This document shows, one piece after another, positions 36,080 to 46,146 of a DNA stretch of 64,000 bases. This DNA comes from Novosphingobium silvae. Lineage in GTDB: Bacteria > Pseudomonadota > Alphaproteobacteria > Sphingomonadales > Sphingomonadaceae. Position numbers and translations under genes: made by a program. The notes beneath the pieces were generated by a model. The model was given only the letters and a program-made list of their open reading frames with translations. It searched no databases and had not been told where the DNA came from. Location of the stretch: NCBI RefSeq assembly GCF_009856825.1, contig NZ_WVTD01000013.1, forward strand, positions 1 to 64,000, read 5' to 3'. Numbering within the stretch: position 1 is the stretch's first letter; every line of letters begins with the position of its first letter.

Positions 36080-38869
36080 TCAGGCGCTCTGCCTGTCGGC
36101 TTGCCTTGCCAGCAGGCTCGGGGACAGCCCGGGCCGACCGAAGTAGTACCCTTGCGCCTCGTCGCAGCCTTGCTCTTTCAGCAGATCGAGCTGGCTTGCC
36201 GTTTCCACACCTTCCGCGAGCACCGGCACCTGCAGGCTCTGGCCAAGCGCCAGGACTGCCTTGATGATGGCGCGCGCCTGCGCATTGTCGGACTTCATGA
36301 GGAACGACTTGTCGATCTTGATCTTGTCGAATGGGAAGGAATGAAGCGTGTCGAGCGAGGAATAGCCCGTGCCGAAATCGTCTATGGCGATGCTCACGCC
36401 AAGCCCCTTGATCCGGCGCAGCAGGTGCAAGGCGCGCAGCTTGTCGGCGATGATGGCGGTTTCGGTAATTTCCAGCTCAAGCCGCGAGGGTGACAGGCCC
36501 GTATCCACAAGGATGCCATGGACCACCTCGACGATGTCGGTTTGGCCCAGTTGCACGGCGGAGAGGTTCACCGCGACTTTCAGCTCCGGCGCCCAGGAGC
36601 GCGCCTCACGGCACGCTTCGCGCAGAACCCACTCGCCGATCCGGAAGATTTCGCCCGTTTCCTCGGCAACGACGATGAACTCATCGGGCCGCACCAGACC
36701 GCGCGTCGGGTGGTGCCAGCGCAGAAGCGCCTCGTAGCCGCTGAGTTCGCCGGTCGCCAGGCAATGCTGGGGCTGGTAGAGCACGGTCAGCTCGTCCCGA
36801 TCGATCGCCTGGCGCAGGTCGTTGGCAATCTGGCGGCGTGCGCGGGCGGTCTCGTCCATGGCGGGTTCGTAGTAGGCGATCCGCTCGCCCACGCTCGCCT
36901 TCGCGCGGTACATCGCTAGGTCGGCATTGTTGAGCAGTTGCTCTCGCTGGCGCGCATCCTGGGGGAACACTGCCAGGCCGATGCTGGCATCGAGGTGGAA
37001 ACCGTTTTCGCCCGCGCCGAAAGGCGTTGAGAAACAGGCCTCGAGACGATCCACGAAGTGGGCGAGCTCGGCCTTGTCCTTGTACCGCTTGGCGGCGGCG
37101 AATTCATCCCCGCCAAGTCGCGCGACGATTTCGCCTTCGGCAAGAACGTCCAGGAGACGCCGGGAAAGGTGCTGTAGGGCAGAGTCCCCCGCTGCGTGGC
37201 CACGCGTGTCATTGATTTCCTTGAAGCGGTCGAGATCGATGATCACGGTCGCAAGCTCGTGGCCGAAATGTTCGGCCTGTGCGATTTCGGCATCGATCCA
37301 ATGCGTGAAGCTGGTGCGGTTCGGCAGGCCCGTGAGGCCGTCGTGCATAGCCATGTGAGCGATGCGGGCGTCCGACCGGCGACGCTCGGTCACGTCCTCG
37401 AAGGTCGTTACCCATCCGCCCTCGGGCATGGAGCGCCCCATCATCGAGACCACGAGATCGTCGCCAAGCTCCAGTATCACCGGTGAGCCACCGGCGTCGG
37501 CCGGAGCGACGGCGAGAAGGCCCTGCAGTTCCCCGATCCGTCCCTGCGGGACATCGGCCTTTGCGTGGACCTCGAGCACCTTTCGGCTCACTTCGGAAAT
37601 GGTCAGGCCCACGAGGTTGACGTCGCGGTCGAGGCCCCAGATCTCCTTGAAGCGCGTGTTGACGACGCGAAGCCGCTCGTCCGGGCCGAAAAGGCACAGG
37701 CCTTGGTGCATGTTCCCGAGCGCCGCGTCCAGATGACCGGCAAGAGCTTTCAAGCGGTCCTCGTCTTCCTTGTAACGGGTCATGTCGCGGGTGATCTTCG
37801 CGAAGCCGATGTGCCTGCCATCCTCCTCGGCGACCTTCTCGATCGTCACATGGGCCCAGAAGCGGCTTCCATCGCGCCGCACCCGCCAGCCTTCGCCGCT
37901 GAACTTGCCGTTCTCGGCGGCCTCGGCGAGCGCCCGCTGGGGCATGTGATCGGCGCGGTCCTCTTGTGTGTAGAACTCCGCCAGCGGCATACCGATGGCC
38001 TCGCTGTCGATGTAGCCCTTCAGCCGCTGTGCACCCGCGTTCCAGTTCGCAACCCGGCCGCCGCGATCCAGCATGTAGATCGCGCAGTCGGTGATGCCCT
38101 TGACGATGATCGCCATGTCGCGTTCGCTGGCATGAAGGACAAGCCGCGCCTTCCGCGACACGGTCAGGATGGCAATGCAGATCGCCAGCAGGAACAGGGC
38201 GCTTGTCGCGATCGATGTCGCCATCATCTCGGGAGAAAGGAGAACGCCAGTGCGCGTCGGAAGCGGGGCAGGCACGAGACGCACGGCCGCCATGCCGGTG
38301 AAGTGCAGGAGCACTATCGATAAGGTCATCGCCAGCCCCGCAGCAACGCCGCTTCGAACCGAGCGGCCGCGGACAGCAAGCACCAGAGCGGGATAGGCGA
38401 GCGCTATGGCGAGCAGCACCGAGACGACGACGTATGCGGGATTCCAGATGATCGTCGCCGGCAGTTCCATTGCGGACATGCCGATGTAGTGCATAGCCGC
38501 CACGCCGCCCCCGCCAAGCACGCTGGCCAGCGCAAAGCCTTGACGGTCCTGCCAGAAGAGAGCCGTTGAAAACGACATGGTGGTCATCGCGATCGCGGTG
38601 ACGAGCGAGAACGCCGTGGCGGGTATCCGGAATCCGGCGATCACGCCTGTATCGTAGCCGAGCATCGCGACGAAGTGCGTCGCCCAGATCCCGAACCCGA
38701 TCGCTGTACCGGCGGTGCAGATCCACCGCGTCGCGGAAAGCCCGCGCAGGTGCCGGGCGTGGCGAAGCAGTTGCACAGAAGTAATGGTGGAAATCACGCA
38801 AATGACTGCGGCGAGCAGGACAAGCCACTCGTTGTGCTGGTCGCGGATGCACCGCAGAACGTCGAACAT
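36080..38869 (-). CDS. MHYT-PAS-GGDEF-EAL cyclic-di-GMP protein
   Basis: A 929-residue membrane protein. The N-terminal MHYT domain has seven helices with the repeated motif (THFVAMLGY, MHYIGMSAMELP and LHFTGMAAVRL), proposed to bind a metal and sense oxygen, CO or NO. Two PAS domains (about 250-490) precede GGDEF (about 500-655, motif LGGDEFAA intact near 586) and EAL (about 680-920, motif EALLRW near 712), so both diguanylate cyclase and phosphodiesterase activities are possible. ATG 38869 (MFDVLRC) matches the usual family start and follows a G-rich stretch; a GTG eight codons upstream is also open. It converges on the hybrid kinase with a 16-bp gap. Confidence 0.93.
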   Translation of the reverse strand: MFDVLRCIRDQHNEWLVLLAAVICVISTITSVQLLRHARHLRGLSATRWICTAGTAIGFGIWATHFVAMLGYDTGVIAGFRIPATAFSLVTAIAMTTMSFSTALFWQDRQGFALASVLGGGGVAAMHYIGMSAMELPATIIWNPAYVVVSVLLAIALAYPALVLAVRGRSVRSGVAAGLAMTLSIVLLHFTGMAAVRLVPAPLPTRTGVLLSPEMMATSIATSALFLLAICIAILTVSRKARLVLHASERDMAIIVKGITDCAIYMLDRGGRVANWNAGAQRLKGYIDSEAIGMPLAEFYTQEDRADHMPQRALAEAAENGKFSGEGWRVRRDGSRFWAHVTIEKVAEEDGRHIGFAKITRDMTRYKEDEDRLKALAGHLDAALGNMHQGLCLFGPDERLRVVNTRFKEIWGLDRDVNLVGLTISEVSRKVLEVHAKADVPQGRIGELQGLLAVAPADAGGSPVILELGDDLVVSMMGRSMPEGGWVTTFEDVTERRRSDARIAHMAMHDGLTGLPNRTSFTHWIDAEIAQAEHFGHELATVIIDLDRFKEINDTRGHAAGDSALQHLSRRLLDVLAEGEIVARLGGDEFAAAKRYKDKAELAHFVDRLEACFSTPFGAGENGFHLDASIGLAVFPQDARQREQLLNNADLAMYRAKASVGERIAYYEPAMDETARARRQIANDLRQAIDRDELTVLYQPQHCLATGELSGYEALLRWHHPTRGLVRPDEFIVVAEETGEIFRIGEWVLREACREARSWAPELKVAVNLSAVQLGQTDIVEVVHGILVDTGLSPSRLELEITETAIIADKLRALHLLRRIKGLGVSIAIDDFGTGYSSLDTLHSFPFDKIKIDKSFLMKSDNAQARAIIKAVLALGQSLQVPVLAEGVETASQLDLLKEQGCDEAQGYYFGRPGLSPSLLARQADRQSA

Positions 38870-38939
38870 CGGAAAATAAGCCCCCGGAATCACGAGAGCG
38901 AAGGTTAGTGTCCGTTGGTTAACGTGTGCCTAAGGTACT

Positions 38940-40364
38940 TCACATGCAGTGCTTCTCCCGAACTTGACCCGTATGGGAGGGCGGAAAAATGATGGTGACG
39001 CGTAGTCCCGGCGCAGCATCGTCAAGCTCCAGCGAAGCTCCTAGCCGCTCGGTCACGGCCTTGACGATGGCCAGGCCGAGGCCGGTGCCGGGAGGTCCCT
39101 GCTCGCCCTGCAGCCGGGCAAAACGATCCAGCGCGTGCTCTCGCAAAGCGGCGGGAATGCCTGGGCCGCTGTCAGTGACCGTCAGCCGAATGCCGGTGTC
39201 GCATGTTGCCAGCGCGATCGTGGCGACGCCGCCGCGACGGTTGTAGCGGATTGCATTGTCGACCAGGTTGGAGAGCATCTCGAACACGAGCGCCCGGTGC
39301 CCATCCACCAGGACGGGACCATCGACGTAGCATTCAAAGGTCAACTCCACGTCTGCCTCTATTGCCTGTCGAATGCGGCGTGAAATGACCGCGCGGCTCA
39401 CCTCGCCCAGATCAACCGGTAGGAACGGCGGCTGCTTTCCCGCCTCGTCGGCGCGGGCGAGCGCAAGCAGCTGCGTCAGCAGCCGTTCCAGTCGATCGGT
39501 TGCTTCCTCGATCTCCTGCAGGGCTTCTGCCGATCCTCGGCGTGCAAGCGCTATCTGCACTTTGAGCACCGACAGCGGCGTGCGCATCTGGTGTGAGGCA
39601 TCCGCCGTAAAGCGGCGCATCCCGGTGGTGGCATGGTCAAGCCTTGCCAGCAGCTGATTGAACGAGCGCGAAAGGGGCCGAAGCTCAGCCGGCAACGGTC
39701 CTGTCTGGAGAGGCGAGAGGTCCGGTGCGGCGCGGGTGTCCCGGCCCTCGATCACCGTTCGCAGTTCCGCGAGCGGCCGCAAGCTCCAGCCCAGCGCTGG
39801 CCTGATGAGGAGAAGGACGATGCCGATCAGCACGAATTCGCCGATCAGAAGCGCCGTCATCAACCCGCGTTCCAGGGACCGGCGATTGTCCAGCGTTTCC
39901 GCTACCTGGACCACGACCGGCGCGCTCACCCGAGGAAGGTCGCGGCGGATTTCGGCGATCCGGATGCGCTGGTCGCGATAATCGGCAAAGCGGTAGCGAG
40001 GCCGCTCCGACGAGAGGGTGGAGAGATCCGGCGCGGGCAGATCGGCATACCCCGTCAGCAACCTGCCGCCCACGGCGATGCGATAATAGACATTGTCGCG
40101 CTCGGAGTTCTCCAGCATGCCGAAAGCGGCAGGCGGAAGATCAAGCGTGACTTCACCGCGCTCCACCTGGACCGTCTCGGCGATTGCTCCCAGCGCCCCG
40201 CCCAGTACGCGATCGTTGGTGCGCCGCACGACATCGGAGATCAGCACCCAGCCGATGAGGCCCAGCAGAAGTGCGGGAATGACCAGGGGTACCATCATCG
40301 CCGCCAGCAAACGATGGCGCAGCGATACGGCGTCCCGGGTGTCAGCGGGGGCCGTGTCAGTCAC
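38940..40364 (-). CDS. TctE/QseC-like sensor histidine kinase
   Basis: A 474-residue membrane sensor. Two helices (about 20-45 and 170-192) flank a periplasmic 2CSK_N-type sensor domain (about 55-165), followed by HAMP, HisKA with H258 in DASHQMRTPL, and a HATPase with N-box LSNLVDNAIRYN and GTGLGLAI. 2CSK_N sensors commonly detect carboxylates or metals. GTG 40364 overlaps the response-regulator stop (GTGACTGA); the longer frame is rejected because it lies inside that gene. It probably controls the divergent solute-binding/porin/CitMHS operon. Confidence 0.9.
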   Translation of the reverse strand: MTDTAPADTRDAVSLRHRLLAAMMVPLVIPALLLGLIGWVLISDVVRRTNDRVLGGALGAIAETVQVERGEVTLDLPPAAFGMLENSERDNVYYRIAVGGRLLTGYADLPAPDLSTLSSERPRYRFADYRDQRIRIAEIRRDLPRVSAPVVVQVAETLDNRRSLERGLMTALLIGEFVLIGIVLLLIRPALGWSLRPLAELRTVIEGRDTRAAPDLSPLQTGPLPAELRPLSRSFNQLLARLDHATTGMRRFTADASHQMRTPLSVLKVQIALARRGSAEALQEIEEATDRLERLLTQLLALARADEAGKQPPFLPVDLGEVSRAVISRRIRQAIEADVELTFECYVDGPVLVDGHRALVFEMLSNLVDNAIRYNRRGGVATIALATCDTGIRLTVTDSGPGIPAALREHALDRFARLQGEQGPPGTGLGLAIVKAVTERLGASLELDDAAPGLRVTIIFPPSHTGQVREKHCM

Positions 40365-41022
40365 GATCGAGCATGTACCCGACCCCGCGCACGGTGCGAA
40401 TGGCGGGGCCATCGGGCGCAAGCTTGCTGCGGAGGCGAGTGACGTTCACTTCCAGAGCATTGGATCCAACCGGATCGTCGAAGCCAAAGACCTCGGCCTG
40501 GAGTGTTTCGCGGCCGACGATCTGGCCTGCGCGGGACGCAAGCGCCTCGAGCACGGACCATTCCCGGCGGCGCAGCTCGACGGGGCGCCCTGCCACTTCC
40601 ACGCGGCCCGTGGAGCGATTGATGGTCATGGTCCCGATCCGCACTTCCGGTGCGGCATCGCCGCCGCGCCTGCGACCGAGCGCCCGTACGCGGGCTTCCA
40701 GTTCCTCCACCTGGAAGGGCTTGCGAAGGTAATCGTCCGCGCCAAGGTCGAGCCCGCGCACCCTGTCGTCCAGACCGTCACGCGCGGTGAGCATCAGGAC
40801 CTGCGCCTGGTCGCCTCGCGCCCGAAGGCGAGCGAGCACCTCGAACCCGTCGATGTCGGGCAGGCCCACGTCGAGTATCACCAGCGAATAGGGCTCGTTC
40901 GAAAGGACGGAGAGCGCATCTTCGCCGCAACCGACATGATCGACTGCGTGGCCCGCAGCGCGCAGCAACGACACGACGCCGCGCGCAAGGGCGGCGTCGT
41001 CTTCGACAATCAGGATCCGCAC
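40357..41022 (-). CDS. OmpR/TctD-like response regulator
   Basis: A 221-residue regulator with a receiver domain (phospho-acceptor D51 in VILDVGLPDIDG, Lys in LRKPF) and a winged-helix DNA-binding domain (ETLQAEVFGFDDPVGSNALEVNV, seen as EVFGFDDPVGSNALE, then RLRSKL and VRGVGYML). GTG 41022 begins the typical VRILIVEDD start. It is coupled to the kinase by an 8-nt overlap and sits divergently 95 bp from the transport operon, so it is the likely activator of that operon. TctD family members regulate tricarboxylate uptake. Confidence 0.92.
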   Translation of the reverse strand: MRILIVEDDAALARGVVSLLRAAGHAVDHVGCGEDALSVLSNEPYSLVILDVGLPDIDGFEVLARLRARGDQAQVLMLTARDGLDDRVRGLDLGADDYLRKPFQVEELEARVRALGRRRGGDAAPEVRIGTMTINRSTGRVEVAGRPVELRRREWSVLEALASRAGQIVGRETLQAEVFGFDDPVGSNALEVNVTRLRSKLAPDGPAIRTVRGVGYMLDRD

Positions 41023-41117
41023 GCAGAGAAACCGTGAAAGGTGAATGACAGGTTGCAATCGTAGAGCATGGTCACTGCTTATCCGACATCCGAGGCGGAA
41101 AGCGAGAGGAACCGGCA

Positions 41118-42209
41118 TTGCGAATCTTCATCCCTGTCCTGGCCTTGGTAGCGCTGCTTGCACTACCTGCCGATGCGCAAAGCCCGGCTGCACGCCGGCC
41201 GGATGGCTATCCCCGCTCTTATGACGCCACCATGTCGGAGGCTCGGGCGGAAGGCCGCGTCCGCATATACGCCAATGCAGACCGGGCCGAGCTTGTCCCC
41301 GTGGTGGCCGAATTCAAGCGTCGGTTTCCGGGCATCAAGGTGTTCTACGCAGATGTAGGCTCGACGGAGATGTACGACCGTTACGTGCGCGAGACACGGG
41401 CACGGCAGTATTCCGCAGACATCGTCTGGTCCTCCGCTATGGACCTGCAGATCAAGCTTATCAACGACGGCTACGCCCAGCAGTACGCCAGTCCCGAAAA
41501 GCCTTACTTGCCATCGACGGCCGTGTGGAAGAACATGGGCTTCGGCGTCACGGCCGAGCCGATCGGCATCGTCTACAATCGCAAGCTGGTGCCTGCAGGG
41601 CAGGTTCCACGCAGTCACCAGGCGCTGGAAGACCTGCTCCGCGCCCGCCGCGCCGAGTTTGCCGGAAAGGTCGCGACTTTCGATCCGGTGCGGTCGAACA
41701 CCGGCTATCTCTATCTCTCGCAAGATTTCCAGACGACCCGCGATACCCGCAGCCTGGTGGAGGCAATCGCGGCCACACGCCCGGTCCTTTCGACCAGCAC
41801 GCAGCCCATGCTTGACGGGGTAGCCTCGGGCAGGCTTGCCATCGCTTACAACGTGATCGGTTCCTATGCGCTGGAGCAGGCGCGCCGGCACCCTGACCTC
41901 GGCGTGGTGTTCCCGCAAGACTACACGCTCGTGACTTCCCGCATCGCCTTCATCTCGCGGGAGGCGAGGCACCCTGCGGCCGCGCGCCTGTTCCTCGACT
42001 TCCTTCTGTCCCGCGCCGGGCAGACGCAGCTTGCCCGCCACAGCCTCTGGCCGGTCCGCACCGACATCGCCGCACGGCGTCTGCCTGCCGGACAGGCCCG
42101 CGTCGTGCGCGTCGGCCCACAGCTTCTCGTCAACCTCGATCGCCTGACCCGCGAGCGCTTCCTGCGCGAATGGAACGCGATCCTGACCACCGGAAAAGAC
42201 AAACCATGA
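41118..42209 (+). CDS. Periplasmic solute-binding protein (AfuA/Fe-type fold)
   Basis: A 363-residue binding protein with a clear signal peptide (MRIFIPVLALVALLALPADA, cleaved near DAQS). The mature part has the type II periplasmic-binding fold of iron or 2-aminoethylphosphonate binding proteins (VRIYANADR, YADVGSTEMYDRY, PIGIVYNRKLV, TFDPVRSNTGYLY). No ABC permease genes accompany it, so it may deliver ligand to the divergent sensor kinase or work with the other carriers. The start is TTG at 41118 with AGAGGA upstream. It overlaps the porin gene by ATGA. Confidence 0.82.
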   Translation: MRIFIPVLALVALLALPADAQSPAARRPDGYPRSYDATMSEARAEGRVRIYANADRAELVPVVAEFKRRFPGIKVFYADVGSTEMYDRYVRETRARQYSADIVWSSAMDLQIKLINDGYAQQYASPEKPYLPSTAVWKNMGFGVTAEPIGIVYNRKLVPAGQVPRSHQALEDLLRARRAEFAGKVATFDPVRSNTGYLYLSQDFQTTRDTRSLVEAIAATRPVLSTSTQPMLDGVASGRLAIAYNVIGSYALEQARRHPDLGVVFPQDYTLVTSRIAFISREARHPAAARLFLDFLLSRAGQTQLARHSLWPVRTDIAARRLPAGQARVVRVGPQLLVNLDRLTRERFLREWNAILTTGKDKP

Positions 42210-43726
42210 CACGACCCTTCACGACCGGAGCGGCGATCCTTGCGCTGGTCGTAGCAACTCCTGCGCTGGCCCAGACGCCAAGCCGCGACGATCTTGCCGA
42301 GCTCGTGCGTGCGCAGGCGGCGGAGATTGCGTCGCTGCGTCAGCGCGTCGAGAAACTGGAAGCCGAGCGCACGCCGCTCGCCGCAGCGCCGACGCAGGCT
42401 CCTCAGCCGATCAGCCGCCCCGCAGCCCCCGTGCTTGCATCCGGTGGCCCGGCGCAAGTGGCAGAGGGCTCTTCCCCGTCCATCGTCACCCAGCCCTATG
42501 CGCCGCAACTGCTGCCCCCCGGGCCGGCCGAACGCGACGTGGAACGCGTGCGGGCCGCGGCAGTGACGGCATCGGGCGTCAGCACCGAGTGGGGGCAGGG
42601 GCTGCCGGTCTTCCATTCGGCCGACGGCGTGTTCAGCTTCAAGCCGCGCGGGCGCATCATATTCGATGCCAGCACCTCGTTCGGATCGGATCATGATGGG
42701 CGCAATCTCACCACCACCGGAATGCGGGCCCTGCGCATGGGCCTGGAAGGCACCGTCGGCACGCACTTCTTCTATCAGTTCGAAAGCGATTTCTCGGAGA
42801 ACGAGGTTGACGTCGTCACGGCCTTCATGGGCTGGCGCAACCGCATCTCGCCGCGCCTGGATTACGACGTGCGCATCGGCCACCTGTTCAACGACCGTGG
42901 GTTCGAAGGTTCAACGGGGTCTGATTCCACGCCCTTCCTTGAACGCAACACGGTGGGCACCGCGATCATTCCGCAGCGCGCGTTCTACGGGCTTGGCATC
43001 ATGCCGCGCCTGTTCTGGAAGACAGGACACGCCTCGCTGACGCTGACAGGCGACCGGATCGATGGCGACCAATCGACATCCGACAACCGCACCGTTCTGG
43101 GCCGGGTGCACTGGAACCCGATCAAGTCCGATCGACAGGTCCTCCACCTCGGCATCTGGGGTTTCGACGAGATGCTCCAGCCCGGCAAGAACACGCTGAC
43201 GCGCAACACCGTCATCGGAGGGCGGTTCAACGGTGCCCTCAGGCTTTCTACCGGGACGATCATCGGTGGGACCGGCACCACGGGCTACGGGGCCGAACTG
43301 GGCGGATACTCCGGTCCGGTCTGGGTCATGGCCGAGGCGGGCGAGCGCCACGCGCGGCTCGATGCGGGCCGCCCCGACTTCGTCACGCGGGCGTGGAGCG
43401 TCAGCGGTGGCTGGTTCCTTACCGGCGACCTGCCGCCGTACAATCCGCGCCTCGGCAGCTTCGGACAACCCAAGGTGCTTCGCCCGATCTTCGAAGGGGG
43501 TCCCGGCGCGATCGAGCTGACCGCTCGCTACGAAAGCCTGGAGTTCGACGACATCGCGTTGCCCTCCGATGGCTGGGCCGCCACGCTCGGCGTCAATTGG
43601 TACCTCAACAGCTTCACCCGTTTCCAGGTGAACGCGATCCACTGGAGCACCGACAATGCCGCCGGTCCCTACACCGGCAGGGACGATGGCCAAACGCTAT
43701 CCGCCCGCGTCGGCGTCACCTTCTGA
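42206..43726 (+). CDS. Phosphate-selective porin O/P family outer-membrane protein
   Basis: A 506-residue porin. A signal peptide (ends ALAQ) is followed by a short coiled coil (LVRAQAAEIASLRQRVEKLEAE, seen as AAEIASLRQRVEKLEAE) that usually mediates trimerisation, then a Porin_O_P 16-strand barrel with HFFYQFESDFSEN and a terminal TLSARVGVTF ending in Phe. Despite the family name, many members pass other anions. The ATG at 42206 overlaps the stop of the binding protein. Co-transcription with a citrate-type transporter suggests an anionic, possibly metal-chelated substrate. Confidence 0.88.
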   Translation: MTRPFTTGAAILALVVATPALAQTPSRDDLAELVRAQAAEIASLRQRVEKLEAERTPLAAAPTQAPQPISRPAAPVLASGGPAQVAEGSSPSIVTQPYAPQLLPPGPAERDVERVRAAAVTASGVSTEWGQGLPVFHSADGVFSFKPRGRIIFDASTSFGSDHDGRNLTTTGMRALRMGLEGTVGTHFFYQFESDFSENEVDVVTAFMGWRNRISPRLDYDVRIGHLFNDRGFEGSTGSDSTPFLERNTVGTAIIPQRAFYGLGIMPRLFWKTGHASLTLTGDRIDGDQSTSDNRTVLGRVHWNPIKSDRQVLHLGIWGFDEMLQPGKNTLTRNTVIGGRFNGALRLSTGTIIGGTGTTGYGAELGGYSGPVWVMAEAGERHARLDAGRPDFVTRAWSVSGGWFLTGDLPPYNPRLGSFGQPKVLRPIFEGGPGAIELTARYESLEFDDIALPSDGWAATLGVNWYLNSFTRFQVNAIHWSTDNAAGPYTGRDDGQTLSARVGVTF

Positions 43727-43759
43727 TCTCAACGACATAACCATGACTGGGAGACAATC

Positions 43760-45061
43760 ATGAGTCTCGCCCTTATCGGCTTCCTGATGGTGGCCACGTT
43801 CATGACGCTCATCATGACCAAGCGGATGACGCCGCTGGTCGCGCTGACGATCGTGCCCACTCTCTTCGCGCTTCTGGCCGGCTTCCACGAGGGCCTTGGC
43901 GACATGATGATCGAGGGCGTCAGGAATCTGGCGCCGACCGGCGTGATGTTGCTTTTCGCGATCCTGTTCTTCAGCACGATGACCGACACGGGCCTCTTCG
44001 ACCCGCTGGTCGGAAGGCTGATCCGGCTCGTCCATGGCGACCCGATGCTGATCCTGATCGGCTCTGTGGTGCTTTGCGCGCTCGTCAGTCTCGATGGCGA
44101 TGGTTCGACCACCTACATCATCACGATGGCCGCCATGCTGCCGCTCTACAAGCGCTATGACATGAACCGGCTCTATCTCGTCTGCTTGCTGATGGTGACC
44201 AGCGGGGTGATGAACCTCACGCCCTGGGGAGGCCCGACCGCACGCGCCGCCAGCGCTCTCAAGCTCGATCCAGCCACTCTGTTCGTGCCGCTCATTCCGG
44301 GCATGATTGCGGGCCTTGCCTTCCTGATCCTGCTTGCGGTGCACTTCGGCCGCAAGGAACGGCGCCGTATCGGCGTGGTAGACACGCCGAAGCAGCTCCT
44401 CGCCACGGACCTCGCGGTTTCGCAATGGCCGGAGGCGCGGCGGCCCAAGATGCTCTGGTTCAACGCCGCGCTTGTCATCGCCTTGCTGGTGCTTCTGGTC
44501 TGGGGTGTCCTGCCGCTGCCTATCCTCATGATGCTGGCTTTCGCCATCGCCATGATCGCCAACTATCCGGACACCAAGTCGCAGAAGGAGCGCATCGCCG
44601 CCCACGCCGGCAATGTGCTTGCCGTCGTGTCGCTGATCTTCGCGGCGGGTATCTTTACCGGAATCCTGTCCGGCACAGGGATGGTGGAGGCCATGAGCAA
44701 GGAAGTGGTGGGCTTCATCCCGCCGTTCCTCGGCCCCTACATGGCGCCGATCACCGCCGTGCTGAGCCTGCCGTTCACCTTCTTCATTTCCAATGACGCC
44801 TTCTACTTCGGCATGCTGCCGATCCTGGCCGAAGCGGGTGCGCACTATGGCGTTGAGCCGATGGCGATCGCCCGCGCTTCGCTCATGGGCCAGCCTGTCC
44901 ACCTGCTGAGCCCCCTGGTGCCCTCGACCTACCTCCTCGTGAGCCTTGCCGGCGTGGATCTTGCCGACCACCAGAAGTTCACGCTCGTCCCGGCTGCGCT
45001 GTGCTGCCTGGTGATGACGGTGGTGGGCATGCTCGTGCTGGCGTTCCCCTTCGTCGGATGA
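43760..45061 (+). CDS. CitMHS-family citrate:metal/proton symporter
   Basis: A 433-residue inner-membrane transporter with 11-12 helices. The CitMHS pattern is clear: VSLDGDGSTTYIITMAAMLPLY, seen as LDGDGSTTYIIT, NLTPWGGPTARAA, and near the end FFISNDAFYFGMLPIL and LVPSTYLLV. Known members (CitM/CitH of Bacillus) import citrate complexed with Mg, Ca or other divalent metals in exchange for protons. It starts 33 bp after the porin with GGGAGA upstream and overlaps the AbrB-type gene by ATGA. The exact ligand and metal are not predictable. Confidence 0.92.
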   Translation: MSLALIGFLMVATFMTLIMTKRMTPLVALTIVPTLFALLAGFHEGLGDMMIEGVRNLAPTGVMLLFAILFFSTMTDTGLFDPLVGRLIRLVHGDPMLILIGSVVLCALVSLDGDGSTTYIITMAAMLPLYKRYDMNRLYLVCLLMVTSGVMNLTPWGGPTARAASALKLDPATLFVPLIPGMIAGLAFLILLAVHFGRKERRRIGVVDTPKQLLATDLAVSQWPEARRPKMLWFNAALVIALLVLLVWGVLPLPILMMLAFAIAMIANYPDTKSQKERIAAHAGNVLAVVSLIFAAGIFTGILSGTGMVEAMSKEVVGFIPPFLGPYMAPITAVLSLPFTFFISNDAFYFGMLPILAEAGAHYGVEPMAIARASLMGQPVHLLSPLVPSTYLLVSLAGVDLADHQKFTLVPAALCCLVMTVVGMLVLAFPFVG

Positions 45062-46146
45062 CGGAGGAACACGCCGTTGCCCGCGAAACCGGGGCCACCT
45101 TCCGCACCTTGTGGCGCTTCCTTGCCGCCGTGCTGGTGGGAGCGACGGGCGGCTTCGTGTTCCGGGCGATCGGCGCACCGCTGCCGTGGGTTCTTGGCTC
45201 CATGATCGCCTGCGCGGTGGGCAGCATCGCGGGCCTGCCGATCGAGGTTTCCGGCGCAAGCCGCAGACCGATGGCCGCCGTGATCGGCGTGGTTCTGGGC
45301 AGCGCCTTTCATCCTGGCCTGCTTGAACACGCAGGCTTGTGGATCGTGCCCATCGCACTGCTGCCGCTGTTCCTTGCCACTGCGGCGTTCGCGTGTGTGA
45401 TCTACTTCCGGCGGGTGGCCGCGTTCGACGCGCCCACCGCCTACTTCGCGGGCATGCCGGGAGGCATCGCCGAGATGGTCGTCATGGGGTCCGAACGCGG
45501 AGCGGACGAGCGCGCCATCGGCCTTATCCACGGCGCACGCATCTTTCTCGTGGTCTTTACCCTGCCTTTCCTCATCCGCCTGTTCGAGGGCGATGTGCAT
45601 GGGCCGGTGGTGGCTCCCGCTGCCGTGACGGGAGCCGCAGGCTGGACCCTTCTGCCTTGGGCGCTGGGCTGCATCGCCGTCGGCGGCGGGCTCGGGCGTC
45701 TGCTGCGCCTGCCTGCATGGCACCTGATGGGACCGCTTCTCGCCAGCGCGGCCGTCCACCTTTCCGGGCTCAGCGACTTCCACATTCCTGCCTGGGCGGT
45801 CGGGGCGGTGCAAGTGGGGCTGGGCGCCACGATCGGCTGTCGCTTCGTGGGCCTTTCGCTTCGAACGATGGTACGCACGCTGGTGCTGGCCGCCGGCTCG
45901 ACCGCGATCCTCCTGGCGGTCACCTTCTGCTGGTCATTCGCCATCGGGTGGGCCACAGGGCTGGACCCCGCGCTCGTGGCACTGGCCTATTCACCAGGCG
46001 GCGTTGCCGAGATGAGCATGGTTGCGCTCAGCCTCTCGCTCGAGGCCGGCTTCGTGATCGTCCACCACCTTGCGCGCGTCGTCCTGGTCCTTGTCGGGGC
46101 ACCACTCGCGTTCCGAATCATGGGAGAAACCGATGAACCCGCCTGA
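45058..46146 (+). CDS. AbrB-family membrane protein
   Basis: A 362-residue inner-membrane protein built as two similar halves (AbrB duplication), each with glycine-rich hydrophobic helices: FRAIGAPLPWVLGSMIACAVG, seen as IGAPLPWVLGSM, and AWHLMGPLLASAAVHLSG; YFAGMPGGIAEMVVMG and YSPGGVAEMSMVALSL are the paired repeats. The family (once linked to ammonia monooxygenase) is of unproven function, probably a transporter. Start and stop overlap the neighbouring genes by 4 and 14 nt. It lies between CitMHS and the ATP-grasp gene, suggesting a partner carrier. Confidence 0.85.
   Translation: MTEEHAVARETGATFRTLWRFLAAVLVGATGGFVFRAIGAPLPWVLGSMIACAVGSIAGLPIEVSGASRRPMAAVIGVVLGSAFHPGLLEHAGLWIVPIALLPLFLATAAFACVIYFRRVAAFDAPTAYFAGMPGGIAEMVVMGSERGADERAIGLIHGARIFLVVFTLPFLIRLFEGDVHGPVVAPAAVTGAAGWTLLPWALGCIAVGGGLGRLLRLPAWHLMGPLLASAAVHLSGLSDFHIPAWAVGAVQVGLGATIGCRFVGLSLRTMVRTLVLAAGSTAILLAVTFCWSFAIGWATGLDPALVALAYSPGGVAEMSMVALSLSLEAGFVIVHHLARVVLVLVGAPLAFRIMGETDEPA

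Noticed and set aside
43697..45358. 553-residue minus-strand open frame
   Set aside because: Antisense to CitMHS and AbrB genes; composition rich in His, Arg and Gln as expected for a shadow.
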